Source of the DNA: Bacteriovoracales bacterium
GTDB taxonomy: Bacteria; Bdellovibrionota; Bacteriovoracia; Bacteriovoracales; Bacteriovoracaceae
Reading direction: 5' to 3'
Assembly: GCA_007117175.1 (NCBI GenBank)
Contig: SKGZ01000097.1
Coordinates: forward strand, 1-8,934
DNA length: 8,934 bases
The notes below the pieces were generated by a model. The model was given only the letters and a program-made list of their open reading frames with translations. It was not told the origin of the DNA and did not search any database. This document shows positions 1 through 7,525 of this stretch, piece by piece. Positions within the stretch are counted from its first letter, which is position 1. Each line of letters opens with the position of its first letter. A program made the position numbers and the translations under genes.

Positions 1-3000
1 ATGAGGGACATCTTTCAGACTGATCTGTATACACTTGACCAAGTCATTTGTGATAGGTGCCAAATAAGTGTCAATTCTCATTCTGCTTATATTGATCATC
101 TATCGTTAGTTTATGGAGAGTTTTTTCAACTCAATCTTTTAGCAGAGAATATTCAATTAGATGGTCTGAAGCATCCTGAGAATATAAATATGTTTTTCTT
201 GGAGGCTGATATTGGAGAGAGCCTATTATTAGTTAATCAACTCAAGTTGCAGGCTTTGAATAATGAGATTCAACTTAATTTTAAAATCAATGAGCCCTTT
301 ACTAAGCAAAGAAAATTAGATGGTGCTGGGAGTTATCAATTAACACTGAATGATTGGCCTTATATAGAGGAATTACCTGAGGATTTTCAAATCTTCACTG
401 CAGAAATTTTAGGTGAGCTTTCCTACTCAGGTAATCTTGAACAGTATCAATTGAAAAGTAATATAGAACTGAAAGATCTGAGTTCAAAATTTGGTCATTA
501 TAGCTCCATTTCAGGCACAATCGATTATAGTTCAGAGGACCAGCAAGTAAAACTTTCGAAGCTTAAGGTGGAGGATCAGCAGAAAGGACAACTTGAAATA
601 AAAGATTCAGTGAGTATTTTTGATGTCAACGAAATGAGTATCTCTGATTTTAGTGCATTGGCAAGTGCTAAAAAAATAAATTTAAGCAATGCAATTTCAA
701 TATTACCTGATGTTAGTGAAATTTTACATATGAATTTAAGCGGAAATGTTGAGATTGGTTTTCGTAATAATGAACTGAGTCTTTCCTCTGAACAGGTTTG
801 GGGCGAAGAGTTTTACCTTGGGAAACAATTGCAAGAGTCGATAATAGATTCGCGAAATTTTTTACTGAAAAAAAGTCAATTTGTCATTAGTGATAAGGGC
901 CTGGAGCTAAAAGGGGGATTAGTTCTCAAAGATGATGAAATTAGTTTTGAAGGCAGAATTGGAGAGGGAAAAATAGGGATACTTGCAAGTTCGGCTAGCC
1001 TGGAACTCTCTCACATCGATAATATTGCTGGTCTGGAATTAAGAGGAAGAGGAGGGGTCAGTCTTAATGTCAGCGGTCCACTGGAGAAAGTCATTTTGCA
1101 ATTGAAAATGCAGTCTTTAGAAAATAGTCAAATCTTAGGATTTAACACTGGGAAAATCAATGGTGACCTTGAAGTAGATTTTGAGAAAATGGACCTTAAA
1201 CTACTGGACCTGACAAGTGAGTATGGAGCAACCTTGGCCAAAGTCGCTGGAAAGGTTAATTTTGATCCACTGGATTCAGAAATTAGTATTGAGGCAAAAA
1301 ACTTTGATGGGCAAACTCTTTATCACTATATCCATCCATTAGTCAAAGACATTGATCCTCTTATCTTTAATGTGGCAGAGGGAGTTTTTGATGGCAAGGT
1401 TGTGATTCGCGGAGATTTTGAAGATAAGTTACAGGCAGATATTCAAGTTGGCGCACAAACCGCGCGCTATGTAAGAGAGGACTTTAGAGATATTGTCATT
1501 GATCTTTCCTACGCCAATTCAGTTCTAAGTTCTAAAAAAATAGAATTAAATAAAGGGACTGGAAAAATCGCTCTTGATTTTAACAGTAATTTACAGAGTG
1601 GAATTCATAATCTGGGTGTGACTTTTTTGAAGTTAACCCCTATGGACTTTAATTTTAATCACAAGCTTAATCCTGGCTTCTACGCTGAAATATCTGGTGC
1701 GTTAGCAGTACACAACGAATTGGGTTTTTGGAATTTATCTGGAGACCTCATGACCAGTGGTAGCAAAATCAATGGTGTGAGTGTGGATGAGTCATGGGTT
1801 AAAGTGAGTAGTCATTCTGATTTTCTTAAAATCACTGGTCGTCTTTTTAAAGACCTTATGAAGCTTGACTCCACATTGTACTTTCCTAAAAAGGGAGAGC
1901 AGCAACCTTCTGTGCTAAGCTTAAGTGGGAAATTTGATTCTTGGGCATATTTATCAAATTTTTTTTCATCTCATGATTTAAATGATCCATTAATGAGAGG
2001 AAAACTAGATTTTAAAATTGATTCTTCTTTTTCGTGGGGGCAGTTAGAAAAGTCGGATGTTCATTTACAGATTAAGAGCTTGCAATTTGATGATTCTAGA
2101 CTCGGTTACAGAATAAATACTAATGAAGATTCCATTATTATCAACCAAGGTCTTATAGAGAAATGGAACTTACTTATTTCTGGCAGCGGTCAAGAGCAAA
2201 TAAGTTCTCGGGCCAGTGGCAGTTTAAGTGCAATTGATCACCGCTCTTTCTCCCGTTTAGATTTGAAAAAGGTGAGCCTGCTGATGGGGACCTATTTTGA
2301 TTTTTCGGGCTATCTTGATATGGAGTCAGAGAACAAAGGATCAATGAGTGATCTTGCAAGTGAAATCCAGTTAAATGGTAAGCATCTTAACTTAAGTGTC
2401 AGAGAATTTCCGAACCTTATGAATCAAGTCAATTTAGATATATCATATAAGGGTAAGGAATTGCTGATTAATGAATTTACCGGTTTATTGGGGAGTGGAA
2501 ATTTTTATACCAGAGGAAGAGTTGAGTTCAGTCAAATCACGCCGCTTATCAATGTGAACTACGGATTTGCAAGAGCAGAGGTTGATTATAAAACAAAGTC
2601 AAAAATTATAGCCTCTGGGGAGGGAATGTTAGCTGGACGCAAACCTCCCTATTTGCTGAGCGGAAATATTGCACTGAATTCAACAGTGATAGGAAATGAA
2701 ATTGAAGATTTTATTGGCTCTGGCGGGGTACAACAGGTAGAGGTTCGATTCTTGCCTGAACAGAGTGGTTATTTTTCAGAAGCTTTCTTGGCATTTAATT
2801 TAAATTTAATTACTGAAAGAGCTATTCAAGTTAAGAACTCGTTATTTGACTTACAATTGATGAGTAATTTAAATATTTCTGGAAATTTACGAAGGCCGAG
2901 TGTAATTGGAAATATATCACTGGCAGACAATCAAGATAGCTTTGTTTATTTTAAGAATAATGCATTTGAGTTGAGCAAGCTCGATATCAATTTTGCACCA

Positions 3001-3621
3001 GGGCAAAGTTATACCAATCCCTTGGTAGAAGTCCTTGCAGCCTCTAGCATTGCCGATTATAAAGTCAGTGCTAAGGTCTTTGGTCCAGCACAGAGCTTTA
3101 ATTTTGAGCTTAGCTCAGAGCCTTTTCTAACACAGCAAAATATTTTGTCCCTAATCGCTTTTGGTTATGCAGAAGATGTGACTGATTCACTTTCAGAAGC
3201 CGATAAGGAGTCATTATCATCGGCAGGGATTGGTAGCTTTGTCTTTAACCAGCTCAAGATCAATGAAACTCTACAGGAAAATTTGGGTCTACAGTTAAAT
3301 GTGGGAACTCAGATTATGCAGGATAGGAATAGTCTATTGGAGGGAAGGGCAGGAGGAGCTGGTGTAGGTAATGTGGGCAGAGTTCGCTCTGCCGCTAAAT
3401 TGGAATTAAAAAAAAGGTTTTCAAAAGAATTATCCATGTCAGTTTCATCCACTGTGGGTGGAAGTGTGGGGCAACAGCAAAGTATGAATTTGAATTACGA
3501 CCTAGGTCGCAATATGTCTGTAGAAGGCGTGTACGAGATGAGGACTGCTGAGGAAAATGAGGCAATTATTAATAACACTTCAGCAGGGGCAGATCTTAAG
3601 TTTAACTGGACGTTTAAGTGA
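1..3621 (+). CDS. tamB: TamB-family translocation/assembly module protein (DUF490), probably 5'-partial
   Basis: Envelope-spanning AsmA-like/TamB protein. The family forms a long periplasmic beta-groove linking inner and outer membrane; TamB works with the Omp85 protein TamA and is implicated in phospholipid transport and outer-membrane protein assembly. The sequence shows over 1,000 residues of alternating short hydrophobic/polar beta strands with almost no helix-like stretches. A C-terminal TamB domain follows: the hallmark segment FGPAQSFNFELSSEPFLTQQ at residues 1027-1046 leads into NILSLIAFGY (1047-1056), and the protein ends in GADLKFNWTFK, like the C-terminal strand of the family. E. 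coli TamB is 1,259 residues and begins with a membrane anchor. Here residues 1-60 are hydrophilic with no anchor, and the frame is open from base 1, so the true start probably lies upstream of the window. A C17-x-x-C20 pair sits near the start. It overlaps the next gene by four bases. Family call is firm; completeness is not. Confidence 0.9.
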   Translation: MRDIFQTDLYTLDQVICDRCQISVNSHSAYIDHLSLVYGEFFQLNLLAENIQLDGLKHPENINMFFLEADIGESLLLVNQLKLQALNNEIQLNFKINEPFTKQRKLDGAGSYQLTLNDWPYIEELPEDFQIFTAEILGELSYSGNLEQYQLKSNIELKDLSSKFGHYSSISGTIDYSSEDQQVKLSKLKVEDQQKGQLEIKDSVSIFDVNEMSISDFSALASAKKINLSNAISILPDVSEILHMNLSGNVEIGFRNNELSLSSEQVWGEEFYLGKQLQESIIDSRNFLLKKSQFVISDKGLELKGGLVLKDDEISFEGRIGEGKIGILASSASLELSHIDNIAGLELRGRGGVSLNVSGPLEKVILQLKMQSLENSQILGFNTGKINGDLEVDFEKMDLKLLDLTSEYGATLAKVAGKVNFDPLDSEISIEAKNFDGQTLYHYIHPLVKDIDPLIFNVAEGVFDGKVVIRGDFEDKLQADIQVGAQTARYVREDFRDIVIDLSYANSVLSSKKIELNKGTGKIALDFNSNLQSGIHNLGVTFLKLTPMDFNFNHKLNPGFYAEISGALAVHNELGFWNLSGDLMTSGSKINGVSVDESWVKVSSHSDFLKITGRLFKDLMKLDSTLYFPKKGEQQPSVLSLSGKFDSWAYLSNFFSSHDLNDPLMRGKLDFKIDSSFSWGQLEKSDVHLQIKSLQFDDSRLGYRINTNEDSIIINQGLIEKWNLLISGSGQEQISSRASGSLSAIDHRSFSRLDLKKVSLLMGTYFDFSGYLDMESENKGSMSDLASEIQLNGKHLNLSVREFPNLMNQVNLDISYKGKELLINEFTGLLGSGNFYTRGRVEFSQITPLINVNYGFARAEVDYKTKSKIIASGEGMLAGRKPPYLLSGNIALNSTVIGNEIEDFIGSGGVQQVEVRFLPEQSGYFSEAFLAFNLNLITERAIQVKNSLFDLQLMSNLNISGNLRRPSVIGNISLADNQDSFVYFKNNAFELSKLDINFAPGQSYTNPLVEVLAASSIADYKVSAKVFGPAQSFNFELSSEPFLTQQNILSLIAFGYAEDVTDSLSEADKESLSSAGIGSFVFNQLKINETLQENLGLQLNVGTQIMQDRNSLLEGRAGGAGVGNVGRVRSAAKLELKKRFSKELSMSVSSTVGGSVGQQQSMNLNYDLGRNMSVEGVYEMRTAEENEAIINNTSAGADLKFNWTFK
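3608..3621 (+). promoter_or_regulatory. GTGA stop/start overlap coupling tamB to the Omp85 gene
   Basis: The tamB stop TGA (3619-3621) overlaps a GTG start (3618-3620). Upstream there is only a partial Shine-Dalgarno, GGA at 3608-3610, seven bases from the GTG. A weak ribosome site with an overlapping stop/start is typical of translational coupling. The GTG is favoured as start because it places a lysine and then a hydrophobic signal peptide at the N-terminus; a TTG at 3630 would remove the lysine. Coupling is inferred, the overlap is seen. Confidence 0.6.
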
Positions 3622-6500
3622 AGTTAATATTGACCTTTTTTTTATTCTTCTATACAACTCTGACATATTCGGAGATAAAAGTGAGTAGTGTGAATGTCAA
3701 GTGTGACACACGCTCTCCTACCTGCAAGGACCTAATCAATTCATCTTTTCTAATGCAGAAAAAATTTAATAGTATTGAGGAATTTCGCGCCATTTTAAAG
3801 TTGTTTTTGGCAAATACTCGCTTTGAAAATTTAAGTTATCAGCTAGTAGAGCAAGAGGGAAAAATTTCACTAGAAATAAACTTGGAAACATTGCACTACA
3901 TTCGAAGGGTTCAAGTCAAGGATGGCAAAAGACGTGATCCTTTTGATTTTTTATCGATGTTAAGAACAAGAGCAGGTGGGTATTTCAATGATATGGACAT
4001 AGAGTCAGACAAAGAGTTAATTCTTTCGAGGCTCCATGCAATTGGTTTTCCCAACGCCCAAGTAAGATTGAGTTTAGAACAAGGAGAGAGAGGCAAGGAG
4101 CTAATTTTTTATATAGCGAGAGGAGAACCTAAAGTCATTCATTCTGTTCAATTGACTTGTGACAGTGATTATATTTTAAAGCATATGAATCAACGTTTTA
4201 GTGATTATAAAAAGAAGCGCTTTAATAGGGATCAATTTAATGATGATTTAAATCTTTTACGTAAGGATTTGTACTCTCATGGTTATTACTTCCTGAAGTT
4301 GCAGACTGAGACTAAGGATATCAGTCAGAACCTAATCAACTTAATGATAGAGTGTGATCAGTCTTATTTAGTGGCGGTCGACTTAGATGACCAAAATGGG
4401 ATTTACCGCAAAGAAAATCTTCACAGTGATCTTAAAATGATCATACAGAGATCAAGGTTTTCCATGCTGAACAGAGAAATTGAGAGATTTTTTATTGACC
4501 TCTATCGCAGACACGGTTTTCTCAATCCCAAGGTTAAGGTAAGACATCGAATCATTAGTGATCGAGCAGGGGAACAAGTTGAGCAATACAGAGTTTTAAT
4601 ACCTAAGCAGGAGCGCACGAGTGTTAAGAATATAACTTTTAGAGGTAATAATTACTTTAGTAGAGATGTTTTGATGGGGATCTTTAACCGTAGCCAAAGT
4701 GACTTAGCATCAAGAGGGTTTTATGATTTGCAGTACTACAGAGAAGTTGCGAATAGATTGAGACTTTTTTATATCGAAAATGGTTATCTCAGTGCAGAGG
4801 CGCAATTTAGCATTAGACAAGCAGCAGAGCCAAACCAGTTTAGCATTTATTGGGAGATTTTTGAGGGGCGGCGCAGTTTGGTCAGAGAATTTAAGGTCAG
4901 TGGACTTGAACAAAATAAGGAGCTCGATCAATTGGCGCAGACCCACTTTCAATCAGTCAAAATTGATGAACACTTTAATCCCATTGAATTTGAAAAAGAG
5001 AAAGTTAGTTTTCTTGAGAAGGTCATGTCTCTTGGGTATTTAAATGCCTTTTACACTCATCGCGATGATACTGAGGTGGTAAGCTACTCTGCTGCCAACC
5101 AAGAGGTGAGTATCGGCTTAAACTTAAACTTGGGCAATCGGCAAGTTTTAAGGGACGCGGTGGTACTGGGGGTTGTCAAAACTAAACCAGAGACAATAGA
5201 AAGGAAAATTAGAGTTAAGCAAGGGGATATTATCACGCCTGAATACTTGGAAATGGTGAGAGTGGATTTGGCCAGTATGGGAATTTTTTCCAACTATGAT
5301 GTTTCTTTATTGCCAGATACTTTATCCGAAGGTGAGTCGGGGGATCAGCACAATAAATTAGTGGTCAGAGTGAGAGAGCGTGATTATGGTGCTGTAGAGG
5401 TGGCTCCTGGATTTCGAAGTGATTTGGGATTAAAGCTATCCAGTAAATTCAGTCTCTCAAATCTTAATGGTAAAAATCAAACTTTAAGTCTTAATGCACA
5501 GGTCAATCGGCGCCTGCATTTTCAAGAATTTGATCGCGACCGCAGAGACTTGGGAGTTCATTTTTTTGAGTATGACTTTAGGGCCAATTACTCTTATCCT
5601 GATTTTTATAAGAGTTATTGGGATTATAATGCGACTGTTGCGGTCTCAAGAAGAAGGTTCTTTTCTTTTGATGCTGATATTCAGAGAATTTCTAATACTT
5701 TTTCACGGGATTTAACTCGCAAGATTAATTTCTCTCTGCGCCATCAGTATGAAACCATTGATCAATACAATGCCACACGGGAGACAGACAATGGGAATTT
5801 TGAAATTGGTGCCTTGACTCCAGGTATCACATTTGATTATAGGGATAACCCAGCTTTTACCACCAAGGGGGCTTATATTAATCTGAGTTGTGAGGTGGCT
5901 AGACCTGAATTTTTGTCCCAGAATGAACCTCAGGCCAAGATTGATTTTTATAAACTAGTGGCAAGAAATAAATTTTACATTCCATTTGGGGATTCGGTTG
6001 TGTTGGCAATGGCACTCACCACTGGTGTGCAAAAAAATATGGCCCAGGATGTACGAACTGATGCAAATGGTAACCCGGTGACGGATGCCGATGGTACAGT
6101 GCTGACTCAAGGTTCAATTCCAGCGATTAAGGTCTTTCGACTGACCGGGGTGGATTTGGTGCGTGGTTATGCAGAAGAGGAGATTAATAGGATCGAGGAT
6201 GGCAGAGATGTGAGTCAAGCGTTGGTTCAGGATAAGGCCTATATGACTAATATAAAGATAGAACCCCGCTATTTATTGTCCGATCAGTTTAGCTTAGGTC
6301 TTTTCTATGACGCAGGAGCGGTGCAAATTGATCAATATAACCCCATGTCCTTGAGGGATTCAGTGGGGGTGACCTTTAAGGTTCTGACTCCGGTGGGGAC
6401 TTTAGATTTTGACTATGGGCATAAACTTAATAGACGGACATTTGCTGACGGGCGTCAAGAGAGTCCCGGCAGAGTTCATGTTTCTATTGGATTTTTATAA
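3618..6500 (+). CDS. Omp85 (BamA/TamA) family outer-membrane protein with about seven POTRA domains
   Basis: Outer-membrane beta-barrel of the Omp85 superfamily, which inserts or assembles membrane proteins; adjacency to tamB suggests the TamA role. Residues 1-18 are a signal peptide (lysine, hydrophobic core rich in F/L/T, probable cleavage after TYS). By eye, residues 19-590 divide into about seven POTRA-like units near 19-92, 93-171, 172-249, 250-332, 333-418, 419-507 and 508-590. Several show the usual beta-helix-helix-beta-beta pattern with helix-end motifs such as HGYYFLKLQ, HGFLNPKV, NGYLSAEAQ and MGIFSNYDV. Residues 591-960 form the barrel, with VRGY at 848-851 (the conserved loop 6 motif), a DAG strand near 898, and the late-strand motif TPVGTLDFDYGHKLNRR. 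E. coli TamA has three POTRAs and 577 residues, BamA five and about 810, so this is long. The C-terminus is GFL, without a terminal aromatic. An Asp/Asn/Gly-rich insertion lies at 815-827. The symbol is left blank because tamA versus another Omp85 paralogue cannot be settled here. Confidence 0.92.
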   Translation: MKLILTFFLFFYTTLTYSEIKVSSVNVKCDTRSPTCKDLINSSFLMQKKFNSIEEFRAILKLFLANTRFENLSYQLVEQEGKISLEINLETLHYIRRVQVKDGKRRDPFDFLSMLRTRAGGYFNDMDIESDKELILSRLHAIGFPNAQVRLSLEQGERGKELIFYIARGEPKVIHSVQLTCDSDYILKHMNQRFSDYKKKRFNRDQFNDDLNLLRKDLYSHGYYFLKLQTETKDISQNLINLMIECDQSYLVAVDLDDQNGIYRKENLHSDLKMIIQRSRFSMLNREIERFFIDLYRRHGFLNPKVKVRHRIISDRAGEQVEQYRVLIPKQERTSVKNITFRGNNYFSRDVLMGIFNRSQSDLASRGFYDLQYYREVANRLRLFYIENGYLSAEAQFSIRQAAEPNQFSIYWEIFEGRRSLVREFKVSGLEQNKELDQLAQTHFQSVKIDEHFNPIEFEKEKVSFLEKVMSLGYLNAFYTHRDDTEVVSYSAANQEVSIGLNLNLGNRQVLRDAVVLGVVKTKPETIERKIRVKQGDIITPEYLEMVRVDLASMGIFSNYDVSLLPDTLSEGESGDQHNKLVVRVRERDYGAVEVAPGFRSDLGLKLSSKFSLSNLNGKNQTLSLNAQVNRRLHFQEFDRDRRDLGVHFFEYDFRANYSYPDFYKSYWDYNATVAVSRRRFFSFDADIQRISNTFSRDLTRKINFSLRHQYETIDQYNATRETDNGNFEIGALTPGITFDYRDNPAFTTKGAYINLSCEVARPEFLSQNEPQAKIDFYKLVARNKFYIPFGDSVVLAMALTTGVQKNMAQDVRTDANGNPVTDADGTVLTQGSIPAIKVFRLTGVDLVRGYAEEEINRIEDGRDVSQALVQDKAYMTNIKIEPRYLLSDQFSLGLFYDAGAVQIDQYNPMSLRDSVGVTFKVLTPVGTLDFDYGHKLNRRTFADGRQESPGRVHVSIGFL

Positions 6501-6506
6501 AATGGT

Positions 6507-6535
6507 TTGACGTCTGGCCTGGTTTCACATATATA
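6507..6535 (+). promoter_or_regulatory. Putative sigma70-type promoter for rplM-rpsI
   Basis: TTGACG at 6507-6512 matches the -35 consensus at five of six bases. A 17-base spacer follows, then TATATA at 6530-6535 as the -10 (four of six, or the overlapping TATATG two bases on). Transcription would begin near 6542, giving a leader of about 44 bases before the rplM ATG. The site sits in the 85-base gap right after the Omp85 stop, where a separate ribosomal-protein promoter is expected. I saw no rho-independent terminator between the Omp85 stop and this promoter, so read-through from upstream is possible. Confidence 0.6.
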
Positions 6536-6571
6536 TGTTTACTCGGTATTTTGAGATTTTTAGAGTTTAGC

Positions 6572-6576
6572 AAGGA
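6572..6576 (+). promoter_or_regulatory. Ribosome binding site of rplM
   Basis: AAGGA lies nine bases upstream of the ATG at 6586. It supports that start, and the rpsI site has the same motif and spacing. Confidence 0.75.
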
Positions 6577-6585
6577 TAAGATTTT

Positions 6586-7047
6586 ATGTATCAGCAAAAA
6601 AGTTATCATTTAAAGAAGAGTGAGGCAGATCGCAAGTGGCTTCATATTGATGCTACCGATATGGTGGTGGGAAGATTAGCAACCCAGATTGCTATGATTT
6701 TAAGGGGAAAAAATAAAGCGACGTTCACTCCATCGGCGGACAACGGAGATTTTGTAGTTGTGACCAATTGTGAGAAGGTGAAGTTCACTGGAACGAAATG
6801 GGATGATAAAAAATACTTCTGGCACACCAATCACATTGGTGGTTTAAAGCAGAGAACTGCTAAAGAGCAGTTGGATAAGCATCCTGAGTTGATTGTCATG
6901 GAAGCAGTGAAGGGAATGTTGCCAAAAACGAGTTTAGGGCGAAAGCAACTCACTAAGCTAAAGGTTTTCAAGGGTGAGACTCATGATCATCAAGCTCAAA
7001 ACCCGCAGACCATTACAGTTGAAACAAAAAGAAAAAATAAAGTTTAG
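6586..7047 (+). CDS. rplM: 50S ribosomal protein L13
   Basis: L13 is an early-assembling large-subunit protein that binds 23S rRNA. The 153-residue product shows the family hallmarks in order: W-x-x-I-D-A-T with VVGRLATQIAMILRGK (near residues 19-43), the FTPSADNGDFVVVTNCEKV segment (47-65), the HTNHIGGLKQRT loop (80-91), and VKGMLPKTSLGRKQLTKLKV followed by H-x-H-x-A-Q-N-P-Q (about 108-140). E. coli L13 is 142 residues; here the extra length is a short N-terminal extension and a basic C-terminal tail (KRKNKV). It forms a two-gene unit with rpsI, 19 bases downstream. In E. coli L13 represses its own rplM-rpsI mRNA through the leader. The leader here is short and I saw no convincing L13-binding structure, so autoregulation is untested. 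Confidence 0.98.
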   Translation: MYQQKSYHLKKSEADRKWLHIDATDMVVGRLATQIAMILRGKNKATFTPSADNGDFVVVTNCEKVKFTGTKWDDKKYFWHTNHIGGLKQRTAKEQLDKHPELIVMEAVKGMLPKTSLGRKQLTKLKVFKGETHDHQAQNPQTITVETKRKNKV

Positions 7048-7052
7048 TAAAT

Positions 7053-7062
7053 AAGGAAGAGG
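7053..7062 (+). promoter_or_regulatory. Ribosome binding site of rpsI
   Basis: AAGGAAGAGG contains AAGGA nine bases before the ATG at 7067, plus a second purine core, GAGG, four bases before it. This is a strong site for a highly expressed gene and supports the chosen start. Confidence 0.75.
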
Positions 7063-7066
7063 AATT

Positions 7067-7474
7067 ATGGCAGCGAATTCAAATTCAAAGTACCTTGCTC
7101 ACGGAGTTGGAAGACGAAAAAGTTCTGTGGCTAGAGTTTATATGGCAAGTGGTTCAGGAAAAATCACTGTTAACCATCGTGACATCAAAGATTATTTTCC
7201 TATGGGGACAAGTCAGTATGTGATTAATCAACCCATGACATTATTGTCATTGGCAGATAAATACGATCTTAATATCAACGTTAAAGGTGGCGGGTTCACT
7301 GGTCAGGCGGGAGCAATTCGCTTGGGTGTAGCGAGGGCACTTTTAAAGGTTGATCCAAGTTTTAGACCTGAACTTAAAGCAGCTGGATTTCTCACTCGTG
7401 ACCCAAGAGCGGTTGAACGTAAGAAGTATGGAAAATCAGGTGCACGTAAGTCTTACCAGTTCTCTAAACGATAA
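7067..7474 (+). CDS. rpsI: 30S ribosomal protein S9
   Basis: S9 binds 16S rRNA in the small-subunit head, and its C-terminal tail reaches the P-site tRNA anticodon. The 135-residue product (E. coli 130) has the family motifs in order: [21 protein letters not shown] near residues 14-34, the V-N-x-R-x-x-x-D-Y-F strand (35-45), [22 protein letters not shown] (71-92), [27 protein letters not shown] (95-121), and the invariant terminal SKR. All residues expected at the tRNA-contacting tail are present. It follows rplM with its own Shine-Dalgarno in the usual bacterial order. No clear intrinsic terminator follows: the hairpin 11 bases past the stop has no U-run after it. Confidence 0.98.
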   Translation: MAANSNSKYLAHGVGRRKSSVARVYMASGSGKITVNHRDIKDYFPMGTSQYVINQPMTLLSLADKYDLNINVKGGGFTGQAGAIRLGVARALLKVDPSFRPELKAAGFLTRDPRAVERKKYGKSGARKSYQFSKR

Positions 7475-7481
7475 TTTTTGT

Positions 7482-7506
7482 ATTCACTCTGTTGAGCAGA
7501 GTAAAT
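7482..7506 (+). other. Hairpin in the rpsI / UvrA-like spacer
   Basis: ACTCTG (7486-7491) pairs perfectly with CAGAGT (7497-7502) around the five-base loop TTGAG. Past a C-A mismatch, ATT (7482-7484) pairs with AAT (7504-7506). No T-run follows on either strand, so it does not look like a classic intrinsic terminator. It may stabilise the 3' end of the ribosomal mRNA or affect the downstream start. A six-pair stem in AT-rich DNA can arise by chance. Confidence 0.4.
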
Positions 7507-7525
7507 TAAGTGAAATTTAGTTAGA

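Noticed and set aside
2174..2359. Reverse-strand open frame of 61 codons
   Set aside because: It lies wholly inside the TamB gene, which has continuous family-like coding, and its translation shows no recognisable domain. The same applies to the reverse frames at 3911-4096, 4710-4952, 5084-5293 and 6642-6830.
4780..5043. Forward open frame of 87 codons in another frame within the Omp85 gene
   Set aside because: The Omp85 frame is intact through POTRA units here. The alternative has no good ribosome site and no recognisable domain. The forward frame at 5494-5715 is rejected for the same reason.
6542..6585. L13-binding autoregulatory leader upstream of rplM
   Set aside because: The inferred leader of about 44 bases shows only a three-pair CTC/GAG stem, which is too weak to support a regulatory structure.
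7475..7510. Intrinsic terminator after rpsI
   Set aside because: The hairpin has a moderate stem, but no T-run follows it on the + strand, and no T-run follows it on the - strand either. The TTTTT at 7475-7479 precedes the hairpin.
7493..7521. Possible promoter TTGAGC - 17 bases - TTTAGT for the UvrA-like gene
   Set aside because: Both boxes match the consensus only weakly, and the predicted transcript start would fall at or beside the GTG start codon. It cannot be told from background AT-rich sequence.
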